Positions 35,797 to 44,089 of a stretch of 64,000 bases of DNA are shown one piece after another. The number at the start of each line of letters is the position of its first letter. Position 1 is the stretch's first letter. The notes beneath the pieces are model-generated. The model worked only from the letters and a program-made list of their open reading frames with translations. It was not told where the DNA came from and searched no databases. The DNA lies in contig CAVTQA010000020.1 in assembly GCA_963736715.1 (NCBI GenBank), forward strand, positions 62,001 through 126,000, in the 5' to 3' direction. The DNA comes from AP-15 sp963736715. GTDB lineage: Bacteria; Pseudomonadota; Alphaproteobacteria; ATCC43930; CGMCC-115725. Made by a program: the position numbers and the translations under genes.

Positions 35797-36885
35797 TCAG
35801 ACTCGGCGGGCGGCGAAATCGATGCGGGGGTCGATCAGCATGTAGGTCAGATCGCTGACCAGTTTGAGGAGGAGGCCGATCAACGTGAAGACGTAGAGCG
35901 TTGCGAACATGATCGGGTAGTCGCGGTTGATCGCCGCCTCGAAGCCGAGAAGGCCCAGGCCGTCGAGCGAGAAGATCACCTCGATCAGCAAGGATCCGGT
36001 GAAGAGAATGCCGATCAGCGCCGCGGGAAAGCCGGCGACGACTAGCAGCATCGCATTCCGGAAGATATGGCCGTAGAGCACCCGGCGCTCGGTCAGCCCC
36101 TTGGACCGGGCGGTCAACACGTATTGCTTGTTGATCTCCTCCAGAAAGCAGTTCTTGGTCAGCATCGTCAGAGTCGCGAACCCGGAGATCACCAATGCGC
36201 TGATCGGCAATGCGATGTGCCAGAAATAATCGGCGATGCGCATTGGCCACGACAATGACGCCCAGTTGTCGCTGACGAGGCCGCGCAACGGGAAGATCGA
36301 GAGATAGCTGCCGCCGGCGAACAGCACGATCAGCAATACCGCAAACAGAAAACTCGGCACCGCGTAGCCGACGACGATCACGGCACTGGTCCATACGTCG
36401 AACCGGCTGCCGTCGCGCACTGCCTTTCTGATGCCGAGCGGGATCGAGACCAGGTAGGTGATCAGGGTGGTCCACAACCCGATCGAGATCGACACCGGCA
36501 ATTTGTCCTTGATCAGATCGACGACGCGACGGTCGCGGAAGAAGCTGGTGCCGAAATCGAAGGTGATATAGTTGCGCATCATCAACAAAAAGCGCTCGAG
36601 CGGCGGCTTGTCGAAGCCGTATTGCTTTTCGAGCTCCTTGATCAGTGCCGGATCGAGGCCGCGCGCGCCCCGATAGCGGGTATCGCTGACGCCGGGCTGC
36701 GTTTTGAACTCGCCGGTGCCGCCGCTGACCCGCTCGGTCGCACTGACCGTGCCGCCTTTGAGACGCGAGATCATCTGCTCGACCGGCCCGCCCGGCGCGG
36801 CCTGCACGATCACAAAATTGACCACCATGATCGCGAACAGGGTCGGGATGATCAGCGCAATGCGGCGGATCGCGTAGGCGATCAT
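35797..36885 (-). CDS. yejB: YejB-like ABC transporter permease
   Basis: DppB-type permease of 362 residues with the long periplasmic insert of YejB (GGTVSATERVSGGTGEFKTQ to RGLDPALIKELEKQYGFDKP). N-terminal MIAYAIRRIALIIPTLFAIM, EAA loop EEINKQYVLTARSKGLTERR, and the end DPRIDFAARRV, as in YejB. In enterobacteria YejABEF imports microcin C and peptides. Here yejE and yejF do not follow; the next gene is the convergent SDR, so the second permease and the ATPase must come from elsewhere. Confidence 0.92.
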   Translation of the reverse strand: MIAYAIRRIALIIPTLFAIMVVNFVIVQAAPGGPVEQMISRLKGGTVSATERVSGGTGEFKTQPGVSDTRYRGARGLDPALIKELEKQYGFDKPPLERFLLMMRNYITFDFGTSFFRDRRVVDLIKDKLPVSISIGLWTTLITYLVSIPLGIRKAVRDGSRFDVWTSAVIVVGYAVPSFLFAVLLIVLFAGGSYLSIFPLRGLVSDNWASLSWPMRIADYFWHIALPISALVISGFATLTMLTKNCFLEEINKQYVLTARSKGLTERRVLYGHIFRNAMLLVVAGFPAALIGILFTGSLLIEVIFSLDGLGLLGFEAAINRDYPIMFATLYVFTLIGLLLKLVSDLTYMLIDPRIDFAARRV

Positions 36886-37088
36886 GCGCCCTTACCCTCA
36901 CCCGCCTCGCTGCGCTCGGCACCCCTGGCGCATCGCGGATGCGCCACCCGGCAGGCGCACGCGCGCGTGCGCCGAGAGGGCGCAGTGCGGGAGAGGGGCT
37001 ACAACACATTGAGCTCGAAGCTCCTCTCCCGCAGTGCGGGAGAGGGGGGACCAAGCGCACAGCGCTTGGTGGGTGAGGGGCAAAATGA
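36886..37088. repeat. Palindromic repeat cluster, CCTCTCCC type, between yejA and yejB
   Basis: About 200 bases of the repeat with CTCTCCCGCAGTGCGGGAGAG hairpins (two units, one at about 36987-36997 and one at 37022-37052), CCCTCACCC at one edge and GGGTGAGGGG at the other, so the element is bounded by inverted ends. Related units occur at 39730-39850, 59300-59358 and 63754-63808. Confidence 0.75.
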
Positions 37089-38921
37089 TCACTGCTTGGT
37101 CACTTCGCCTTTCTTGGCTTCGACCGACTGCTCGGCCGTCGGGTCGATCCACCAGGTGTCGAGGCCGACCGCGTATTTCGGCGAGATCGTGGGGCGGCGG
37201 AATTTGTCCCAATAGGCCACCCGGAACGACGCGATGTGGTAGTGCGGGATCAGGTAATAGCCGTACTGCAAGACCCGGTCGAGGGCATGCGTATGGGCCA
37301 CCAGGCTGGCCCGATCGGGCGCCCGTACCAGCTCCTCGATCAGTTCGTCGACCACCTTGCTCTTGATGCCGAGCAAATTGCGGCTTCCCTGCTCGTCTGC
37401 GGCCTGCGAGCCCCAGTATTCGCGCTGCTCGTTGCCCGGCGACAACGATTCACCGAATGCGACGACTGTCATGTCGTAGTCGAAGGTCTCCAGGCGCTTC
37501 TGGTATTGCGCGTTATCGACGGTGCGCACGCGCGCCGTGATGCCCATGCGCTCCAGGTTCTTCGCAAACGGCAGCACGATCCGCTCGAATTGCGGATTGT
37601 CGAGCAGGATCTCGAATTCGAACGGCTGACCCGTCTCGTCATTGACCAGCTTCTCGCCCTTGAAGGTCCAGCCGGCCTCCTTCAGCAATTTCAGCGCCGC
37701 GCGCACGCCGTCGCGGATGTTGCCGGAACCGTCGTATTTCGGCGGGTCGTATTCCGTCGTGAACACGCGATCGGGGATCTGGCCGCGGAATTCTTCGAGG
37801 ATCTTTGATTCCTCCCCCTGCGGCGCCCCGGTCGCCGCGAGCTCGGAATTATCGAAATAGCTGCGCGTGCGCTTATAGGCGCCGTAGAACAAATTCTTGT
37901 TCGACCATTCGAAATCGAAGGCATAGGCCAAGGCCTCCCGCACCTTCGGGTCCTGGAACAATGGGCGGCGCAGATTGTACGCAAAACCCTGCATGCCGCT
38001 CGGCAACCCGTTCGGGATTTCTTCTTTTTTGATCAGACTGGCGCGCAAGGCCGGGCCGTCATACCCGGTCGCCCAGTCCTTCGACGAATTTTCGAGCTTG
38101 ACGTCGTATTGGCCGGCCTTGAACGCCTCGAGCGATATCGTCGCGTCGCGATAATAGTCGTAGCGGATGGTTTCGACATTGTAGCGGCCCTTCATGACCG
38201 GCAGATCGGCCGCCCAATAATCGGCAACCCGCCGGTAGGTGATCGAGCGGCCCGGGTCGACGGATTCGATCTTGTACGGGCCGCTGCCGAGCGGCGGGTC
38301 GAGCGTCGTCTTCTCGAAGTCGCGACCCGACCAATACGCCTTCGACAGTACCGGCATCTGGCCGAGGATCTGCGGCAACTCGCGGTTCTCGGCCGATTTG
38401 AACGAGAACCGCACGCCACGCTCGCCTTCTTTCTCGACTTTGGTGACGTCGCCATAATAGGCGCGGTAGGAGGGAGCCCCTTTCGCCCGCAACGTGTCAA
38501 AGGTCCAGATGACGTCCTCGGGGGTCATCGGGGTTCCGTCGTGAAAACGCGCTTCCTCGCGCAACGTGTAGAGGACGGAAAGCTTGTCGGGAGCGAGCTC
38601 GATCTTTTCGGCGACGAGGCCGTATTCGCTGCTCGGCTCGTCCTCGGAGGCTACCGCCAAGGTGTCGAAGATCTGGCCGATACCGGCGGCCGGGATACCC
38701 TTGACGACAAAGGGGTTGAGCGTATCGAAGGTGCCGATTGCGGCGAGCCGCATCGTGCCGCCCTTCGGCGCGTCGGGGTTGACGTAATCGAAATGCTTGA
38801 AGTCCGGGGCGTATTTGAGGTCGCCGAACAACGACATTCCCGGCGTCGTGGCCGCAGCCGCGACAGCCACCGGTCCGAGCGACAAGAAGAGCGCGACAAG
38901 GCTTGCAGCAACTCTGCGCAT
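37089..38921 (-). CDS. yejA: YejA-like ABC transporter substrate-binding protein
   Basis: Family 5 extracellular solute-binding protein of 610 residues. The start MRRVAASLVALFLSLGPVAV at 38921 opens a signal peptide cleaved after about AVAAAAT. GDLKYAPDFKHFDYVNPDAP KGG, LLVAEKIELAPDKLSVLYTL-like core, ARFHDGTPMTPEDVIWTFDT, and NLFYGAYKRTRSYFDNSELA are typical of the YejA/microcin C branch. Operon with yejB across the repeat at 36886-37088. Ligand probably a peptide; not further resolvable. Confidence 0.9.
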   Translation of the reverse strand: MRRVAASLVALFLSLGPVAVAAAATTPGMSLFGDLKYAPDFKHFDYVNPDAPKGGTMRLAAIGTFDTLNPFVVKGIPAAGIGQIFDTLAVASEDEPSSEYGLVAEKIELAPDKLSVLYTLREEARFHDGTPMTPEDVIWTFDTLRAKGAPSYRAYYGDVTKVEKEGERGVRFSFKSAENRELPQILGQMPVLSKAYWSGRDFEKTTLDPPLGSGPYKIESVDPGRSITYRRVADYWAADLPVMKGRYNVETIRYDYYRDATISLEAFKAGQYDVKLENSSKDWATGYDGPALRASLIKKEEIPNGLPSGMQGFAYNLRRPLFQDPKVREALAYAFDFEWSNKNLFYGAYKRTRSYFDNSELAATGAPQGEESKILEEFRGQIPDRVFTTEYDPPKYDGSGNIRDGVRAALKLLKEAGWTFKGEKLVNDETGQPFEFEILLDNPQFERIVLPFAKNLERMGITARVRTVDNAQYQKRLETFDYDMTVVAFGESLSPGNEQREYWGSQAADEQGSRNLLGIKSKVVDELIEELVRAPDRASLVAHTHALDRVLQYGYYLIPHYHIASFRVAYWDKFRRPTISPKYAVGLDTWWIDPTAEQSVEAKKGEVTKQ

Positions 38922-38944
38922 GACTTCAACTCCGCGCGAAAAGC

Positions 38945-39722
38945 TCAACCGCCGAGAAGATCCAGCGCCGCCCGATGCGTGCGGCGGTCGCCTGCCACCA
39001 AGATACGGCCGTCCGAGTCGAGATCGAGACCGGATCCGCGCCAATCGGTTGCGATGCCGCCGGCGCCCTCGACGATCGGAACCATCGCGCAAAAATCGTA
39101 CGGTTTGAGGCTGGCTTCAAGGACGAGATCGACGAAGCCGGCGGCCAGGAGACCATAGGCGTAGCAATCGGCGCCGAAACGCGTCAGCTTCACCGAGCCC
39201 GATACCCGCGCGAAAGCCGCGGCATCCGGTTTCTTGAACATATCGGGTGTCGTCGCAAACAGCGTAGCGGCATCGAGTGCAGAGCAGGGCCGGCAATGCA
39301 CCACCGCGCCGTTCAAGCTCGTAGGACGTCCCGCAAGGCCCACCCAGCGCTCGCGCGAGATCGGCTGGTCGATGATGCCGAGGATCGGGCGCCGGCGCGG
39401 GTCAGCGCGATCAATGTGCCGAACAGCGGAACGCCGCTGATAAAGGATTTCGTGCCGTCGATCGGATCCAACACCCAGACGAATTCGGCATCGTCGCGGG
39501 CGCGGCCGAACTCTTCCCCGACGATGCCGTGCTCCGGGAACCGGTCCTCGATCAGCGCTCGCATGGCCTCTCCGCCGCCCGGTCGGCCGCGGTCACCGGC
39601 GACAGATCCGGCTTGTCGTCGACCGCGAGCGGTTGGCGAAAATATGGCCGGATCACCTCGCCCGCCGCATCGGCCAGGCGCAGCGCGAGCGCAAGAAATT
39701 CGTCGACTTCGCTCGCTGGCAC
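38945..39722 (-). CDS. hisN: Inositol-phosphatase-family enzyme (histidinol-phosphatase-like), two single-base deletions
   Basis: IMPase-fold Mg-dependent phosphatase. Start GTG at 39722 (VPASEVDEFLALALRLADAA) just inside the repeat. The frame runs through VIRPYFRQPLAVDDKPDLSP and VTAADRAAE, shifts near 39566 to AMRALIEDRFPEHGIVGEEF and VWVLDPIDGTKSFISG (metal site DPIDGTKS), then shifts again near 39405 to ILGIIDQPISRERWVGLAGR, and ends with DCYAYGLLAAGFVDLVLEA, KPYDFCAMVPIVEGAGG and TDWRG. Both shifts are explained by one missing base each; repaired length 259 residues, as for HisN. Specificity between histidinol-phosphate and other substrates is inferred from FGADCYAYGLLAAG. Confidence 0.85.
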
Positions 39723-39729
39723 TGAGGCC

Positions 39730-39850
39730 GCCTCTCACCTTCCCGCTGCGCGGGCCCCTCCCTCTCCCCGCTGACAGCGGGGAGAGGGGCTCAGCGGCTT
39801 GCTCCCTCGCCCCGCTTGCGGGGAGAGGGCTGGGGTGAGGGGCCCTCTTT
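39730..39850. repeat. Palindromic repeat cluster, CCTCTCCCC type
   Basis: TCCCTCTCCCCGCTGACAGC with GGGGAGAGGG (about 39769-39787) and CCCCGCTTGCGGGG with GAGAGGG and GGGGTGAGGGG (39811-39842). Same family as at 36886, 59300 and 63754. It occupies the whole gap between the hisN-like start and the cycM stop, leaving only bases for the ribosome-binding site. Confidence 0.75.
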
Positions 39851-39865
39851 GTCACCCTACCCTCT

Positions 39866-40384
39866 CTATTTCAGTGTCTCTAGATAGGCGATCACATCTG
39901 CACGGTCTTGGCCTTTGGGGATGCCGGCAAAGGTCATCTTGGTGCCCTTGATCATGGCCTGCGGCTTCCACAGCCATTCGTTGAGCTTTTCAGGATCCCA
40001 CTTTTCGCCTTTGTGAGCTTCCATCGCGGCGGAGAACTGATAGCCGGGCACCTCGGCCATGGCCTCCTCGGTGATATCCCACAAGTTCGGCCCGATCTTG
40101 TTCGGCCCGCCCTTGGTCAAGGTGTGGCATGCAGCACAAACCTTGGCGATCTGCTCGCCTTTTTTCGGATCGGCCTTGGCGAGCAATGGCCCGATCGGCT
40201 CGGGGCCGGCTGCCGCCCCCTCCGCCGGGGCGCTCGCGCTCGGCTCGGCGCCCGCCACGACAAATACAGGTTTTTCCAGTTCCTTCGGGCGGACCAGCTG
40301 ACCCGCCAAGATCCCGGACGCCATCGCGACGATCATCGCCGTGAGCACCGAGGCAATGATCTTGTTCCACTCGAATGACGACAT
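39866..40384 (-). CDS. cycM: Membrane-anchored cytochrome c, CycM type
   Basis: 172 residues. An uncleaved N-terminal anchor (IIASVLTAMIVAMASGILAG), an Ala/Pro/Glu-rich periplasmic linker, then a class I cytochrome c domain: heme motif CAACH (about residue 83), NKIGPNLWDI, EKLNEWLWKPQAMIKGTKMT with the axial Met, and GIPKGQDRADVIAYLETLK. In rhizobia CycM carries electrons from the bc1 complex to the aa3 oxidase. Intact. Divergent from kdsB. Confidence 0.94.
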   Translation of the reverse strand: MSSFEWNKIIASVLTAMIVAMASGILAGQLVRPKELEKPVFVVAGAEPSASAPAEGAAAGPEPIGPLLAKADPKKGEQIAKVCAACHTLTKGGPNKIGPNLWDITEEAMAEVPGYQFSAAMEAHKGEKWDPEKLNEWLWKPQAMIKGTKMTFAGIPKGQDRADVIAYLETLK

Positions 40385-40484
40385 CGATGCCCGAACCTCC
40401 CGCGGTTGGGACGAATATCATGCTTCCGGCGCCCGCACGAACCGGGCATGTTGTCGCTATCGAAGCAAGTTTTAAGCAATACCC

Positions 40485-41322
40485 GTGACCAGAACCGCAC
40501 CCGAGAACCCGATCATCCTCATTCCCGCCCGGCTCGCCGCCACACGGTTGCCGGGCAAGCCGCTCGCCGATATCGCCGGAACCCCGATGATCGTGCATGT
40601 CTGGCGCCGCGCCGTCGCCGCCGATCTCGGACCCGTCGTCGTCGCCTGCGCCGACCGCGCCATCGCCGACGCCGTCGAATCGGCGGGCGGGCGGGCCGTT
40701 TTGACCGACCCGCACCATCCCACCGGCTCGGACCGCATTCACGAGGCGATCGAGCGGATCGATCCGGGCGGCCTCCATGACGCCGTGGTGAATGTGCAAG
40801 GTGATCTGCCGCTTCTCGACCCGGCGGCGGTCCGTGTCGCGGTCGCCGGCCTCGCCGACCCCGAGACCGACATCGCGACCTTGGCCGCGATCATCGAGGA
40901 CGAAGCGGCGCTCGCCGATACCAGCGTCAACAAAGTCGTCGCCGGCTTTACCGATCCCTCGCGGCCGTCGCGCGCGCTCTACTTTCAGCAAGGCCATCGT
41001 GCCGTGGGGGCCGGGACCGCATTACGAGCATATCGGGCTTTACGCTTATCGCCGCGCCGCGCTCGAACGGTTTGTCGGGCTGCCGCGCGGCGTCCTCGAG
41101 CAGCGCGAGCATCTCGAACAGCTGCGCGCCCTCGAAGCCGGCATGCGCATCTCGGTCAGCCTGATCGAGGCCGCCCGCCTCGGCGTGCAGGTCGACACGC
41201 CGGCCGACCTCGCCCGCGCCCGCCGCCTAGCAGGGCTTCATCCCGTCATTCCCGCGAAAGCGGGAACCCAGGGACAGCAGGGTGTCGTCGGCAATCCTGG
41301 ACCCCCGCTTTCGCGGGGGTGA
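40485..41322 (+). CDS. kdsB: 3-deoxy-manno-octulosonate cytidylyltransferase, frameshifted, with repeat-derived tail
   Basis: Activates Kdo to CMP-Kdo for lipopolysaccharide. GTG start (MTRTAPENPIILIPARLAAT). IIPARLAATRLPGKPLADIA, PHHPTGSDRIHEAIERI and VVNVQGDLPLLDP identify it. Near 40983 an extra T (TACTTTCAGC for TACTTCAGC) shifts the frame; the other frame carries IVPWGPGPHYEHIGLYAYRR and LGVQVDTPADLARARRL. The normal end should fall near 41235, but the frame runs into a palindromic repeat and stops at 41320-41322, adding about 28 residues (HPVIPAKAGTQ...). The stop overlaps the pheA GTG. Confidence 0.92.
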
Positions 41323-41325
41323 CGG
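41242..41325. repeat. Palindromic repeat, CCCGCGAAAGCGGG type, at the kdsB/pheA junction
   Basis: CGTCATTCCCGCGAAAGCGGG and CCCCCGCTTTCGCGGGGGTG as outward-facing units, ending GACGG. Translates as VIPAKAGTQ and RESGNPG. Same family as at 55012-55145, 55410-55444 and 63615-63702. It supplies the kdsB stop and the pheA start. Confidence 0.8.
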
Positions 41326-42216
41326 ATGGAGAGCAGATCAATGGGAGCAGCTTTCAGAACCCGGCACCGACGATCGCGTTCCAGGGCGCCTTCGGCGCCT
41401 ATTCCGACCTTGCCTGCCGTCGCGTCTTTCCCGAGATGGCGACTTTGCCGTGCAACCAATTCGAGGATGCCTTCGCTGCGGTGCGCGAAAATCGGGCGGC
41501 GCTGGCCATGATGCCGATCGAGAACTCGGTCGCCGGCCGCGTTGCCGACATCCATCACTTGATGCCGGATTCGGGCCTCCACATCATCGGCGAGCATTTC
41601 GAGCGGGTGAACCATCACCTGCTGGCCCTGCCCGGCGCAACCCTGGCGAACGATCCGCACGGTCCGCAGCCACGTCCACGCGCTGTCGCAATGCCGCAAG
41701 CTGATCCGCTCGCTCGGCCTCGATCCGGTTGTCGCGGCGGACACGGCCGGAGCGGCGGCCGAAATCGCCGAGCGCGGCGATCCCACGGTCGCGGCAATCG
41801 CCTCGGAGCTCGCCGGGCAGATCTACGGTCTCGTCTCGCTGAAGGAGAACATCGAGGACGCCGAGCACAACACGACGCGTTTTCTGATCATGTCGCGCGA
41901 GCCCAAGCGGCCGCCGCGCGGCAGCCCGACAGTGACGACCTTTTTGTTCCGCGTCCGCAATGTGCCGGCGGCGCTGTACAAGGCGATGGGCGGGTTCGCG
42001 ACCAACGGCGTCAACATGACCAAGCTCGAGAGCTACATGGTCGGCGGCGCGTTCGCGGCGACCCAGTTCTACGCCGATGTCGAGGCGCATCCCGAGGACC
42101 GCCCGTTGGCGCTGGCGCTCGAGGAGCTCGCCTTCTTCTCGCGCGAGGTCAAGATCCTCGGCGTTTACCCGGCCCACCCATTGCGCATCGCGGCCTCGGG
42201 GCGCGATGCCGACTGA
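41319..42216 (+). CDS. pheA: Prephenate dehydratase, with a single-base frameshift
   Basis: Converts prephenate to phenylpyruvate. Start GTG at 41319, inside the repeat (VTDGEQINGSSFQNPAPTIA); no other start lies upstream of the conserved IAFQGAFGAYSDLACRRVFP. ENSVAGRVADIHHLM and HHLLALPGATLA follow; then an extra A near 41649 shifts the frame to TIRTVRSHVHALSQCRKLIR, LVSLKENIEDAEHNTTRFLI (catalytic T-R-F), and a C-terminal ACT domain with NVPAALYKAMGGFATNGVNM and TKLESYM, the phenylalanine-binding motifs. Repaired length 298 residues. Confidence 0.92.
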
Positions 42217-42228
42217 GGACTCTCGTCA

Positions 42229-43311
42229 ATGATGCTGATGGATCATGCGGAATTGCACCGGATCGCGTTGCGGGTCTTCGAAGCTGCCGGCAGTCAGCCC
42301 GACGAGGCGCAACTCATTGCCGACCACCTGATCGAGGCCAATCTGCGCGGCCACGATAGCCACGGTGTCGGATTGATCCCGAACTACCTACAACATCTCG
42401 CGAACGGCACGGTCTTCGCCAACCGCAAGGGCCGCATCGTCAGCGAGGATGGCTCCTTGATCGTCTATGACGGCGAGCGCGCCTGGGGCCAGATCGCCGC
42501 GCGCGAAGCAACGATGGTCGGCATCGCCAAGGCGCGCGAGACCGGGGTTGCGGTCGTCGCTTTGCGCAACCCGCACCACATCGGCCGGGTCGGCACCTAT
42601 GGCGAGATCTGCGCCGCGGCTGGTCTCGTCTCGTTCCATTTTGTCAACGTCACCGATGCGCGCCCGGCAGTGGCGCCGTGGCGCGGCACCGATGCGCGCT
42701 TCAGCACCAACCCCGTTTGCATCGCCATACCGGGGCCCGAGCCCGACCGGCCGATCATCCTCGACATGGCGACGAGCGTCGTCGCGATGGGCAAGGTGCG
42801 GGTCGCCCGCAACAAGGGCGAGAAATTGAAACCCGGCATCCTGCTCGACGGCGAGGGCAAGCCGACGACCGACCCCGGCGCGATGTATCGCCAGCCGCGC
42901 GGTGCGTTGATGACCTTCGGCGAGCACAAGGGCTATGCGCTCGCCTTTGTCTGCGAGATGCTGGCCGGCGCCTTGTGCGGCAGCGGCACGATGCGGCCCG
43001 AACGGCAGGGCCGCGGCACGGCGACGAACGGCATGCTGACGATCGTCATCGACCCGTCGCGCCTCGTCGATCGCGAGTGGCTGGCGCAGGAGATCGCGGC
43101 GATGACCGCCTACATCACCGCCTCGCCGCCGGCGCGCCCAGACGAGCCGGTGCTGATCCCCGGCGACCCCGAGCGCCGGACCCGCGCCGAGCGCATCGCC
43201 AACGGCGTGCCCATCGACGACGAGACCTGGCGCGAGCTCACTGTCGCCGCCCGTGGTATTAATGTGCTGATCGAAGCGCCGCAGCCGCGAACTCTACTCG
43301 ATAGTCAGTAG
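42229..43311 (+). CDS. Malate/L-lactate/ureidoglycolate dehydrogenase family (Ldh) protein
   Basis: NAD(P)-dependent oxidoreductase of the unusual Ldh_2 fold. 360 residues. ANLRGHDSHGVGLIPNYLQH (substrate-site Arg and His), VALRNPHHIGRVGTYGEICA, NPVCIAIPGPEPDRPIILDM AT, MTFGEHKGYALAFVCEMLAG and GTATNGMLTIVIDPSRL. The exact substrate (malate, sulfolactate, ureidoglycolate, others) is not decidable. Twelve bases after pheA. The last 7 bases overlap the convergent secreted-protein gene. A diverged copy of its 3' end occurs at 45869-46054. Confidence 0.9.
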   Translation: MMLMDHAELHRIALRVFEAAGSQPDEAQLIADHLIEANLRGHDSHGVGLIPNYLQHLANGTVFANRKGRIVSEDGSLIVYDGERAWGQIAAREATMVGIAKARETGVAVVALRNPHHIGRVGTYGEICAAAGLVSFHFVNVTDARPAVAPWRGTDARFSTNPVCIAIPGPEPDRPIILDMATSVVAMGKVRVARNKGEKLKPGILLDGEGKPTTDPGAMYRQPRGALMTFGEHKGYALAFVCEMLAGALCGSGTMRPERQGRGTATNGMLTIVIDPSRLVDREWLAQEIAAMTAYITASPPARPDEPVLIPGDPERRTRAERIANGVPIDDETWRELTVAARGINVLIEAPQPRTLLDSQ

Positions 43312-43877
43312 CGCTCACCGTCAGTGTAGAATTGAACCGCAAGATCGCAGCCCTTTGAGCAATCCACGCCCGCAGAGGCTGAATCCACGCCCGTCGATGG
43401 TCCGATGGGAAGGGAAGGTGGATGGATCCCGGTGGTTAAAATATGGATCGTTCTTCCCCCGTTCGATAACACAAAAACCCGATTTATCTCAAAACCGCTC
43501 GAGTAGGTGAGGATTTCTGAGCCACTGCAATCCGAATTCACCTGGTAGGTGCCGGTTGCCGGCCCGACAAAGCCGCTCGGCGTTTGGCTCGAACCATTGG
43601 CAAACACGTATTCGAACTGAGTGGCGGTACCATGGCCGTCAAAGGTTTCGTTTGTGACTTGATCAACCCTTATGGGAGCCGGATCGCCATTGTAGGTGTA
43701 GAGGTGGATAACCCCCGAGGCGTCGTAGACGCCTATACGCTCGCCGTGGGTCGCCAATCCATATCGGCCGTAGAGGCTCGCATTCGAGCACCCACGCCCA
43801 CCATCGTCGCCTAAGGATGGCGCTGCCGCTGCCAGCGTAAAGAGTGCAGCCGCGGAAATCAAATACCTCGCTTTCAT
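43305..43877 (-). CDS. Secreted hypothetical protein, about 190 aa
   Basis: The start MKARYLISAAALFTLAAAAP at 43877 (another ATG two codons up) opens a signal peptide ending near SLGDD. The mature part begins GCSNASLYGRYGLATHG and continues with DGHGTATQFEYVFANGSSQT, GTYQVNSDCSGSEILTY and a C-terminal pair of cysteines (DCSKGCDLAVQFY). The C-S-N-A-S-L-x-G-x-Y opening recurs in exported proteins of unknown function. Probably beta-rich. The 3' end overlaps the Ldh gene. Confidence 0.6.
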   Translation of the reverse strand: MKARYLISAAALFTLAAAAPSLGDDGGRGCSNASLYGRYGLATHGERIGVYDASGVIHLYTYNGDPAPIRVDQVTNETFDGHGTATQFEYVFANGSSQTPSGFVGPATGTYQVNSDCSGSEILTYSSGFEINRVFVLSNGGRTIHILTTGIHPPSLPIGPSTGVDSASAGVDCSKGCDLAVQFYTDGERY

Positions 43878-44089
43878 GTCCACAACTCCTTCTTCCCATA
43901 ACGAAGCCCGACTGCCCCTACGACTACCGGGCTCGCGGCGGGATAGGAGGTACGACGATGTGGAAGGTGCAACGAATTGGGGATAAAATCTTCCGAAACT
44001 GTCCTAAAACCTGCGAAATCCAATGGGTTTAGGGCGTTGCGCGCAAAAATCGGCCGCCCAGGACGTCGCGGCCGCTGGGAGGCGGAAGC

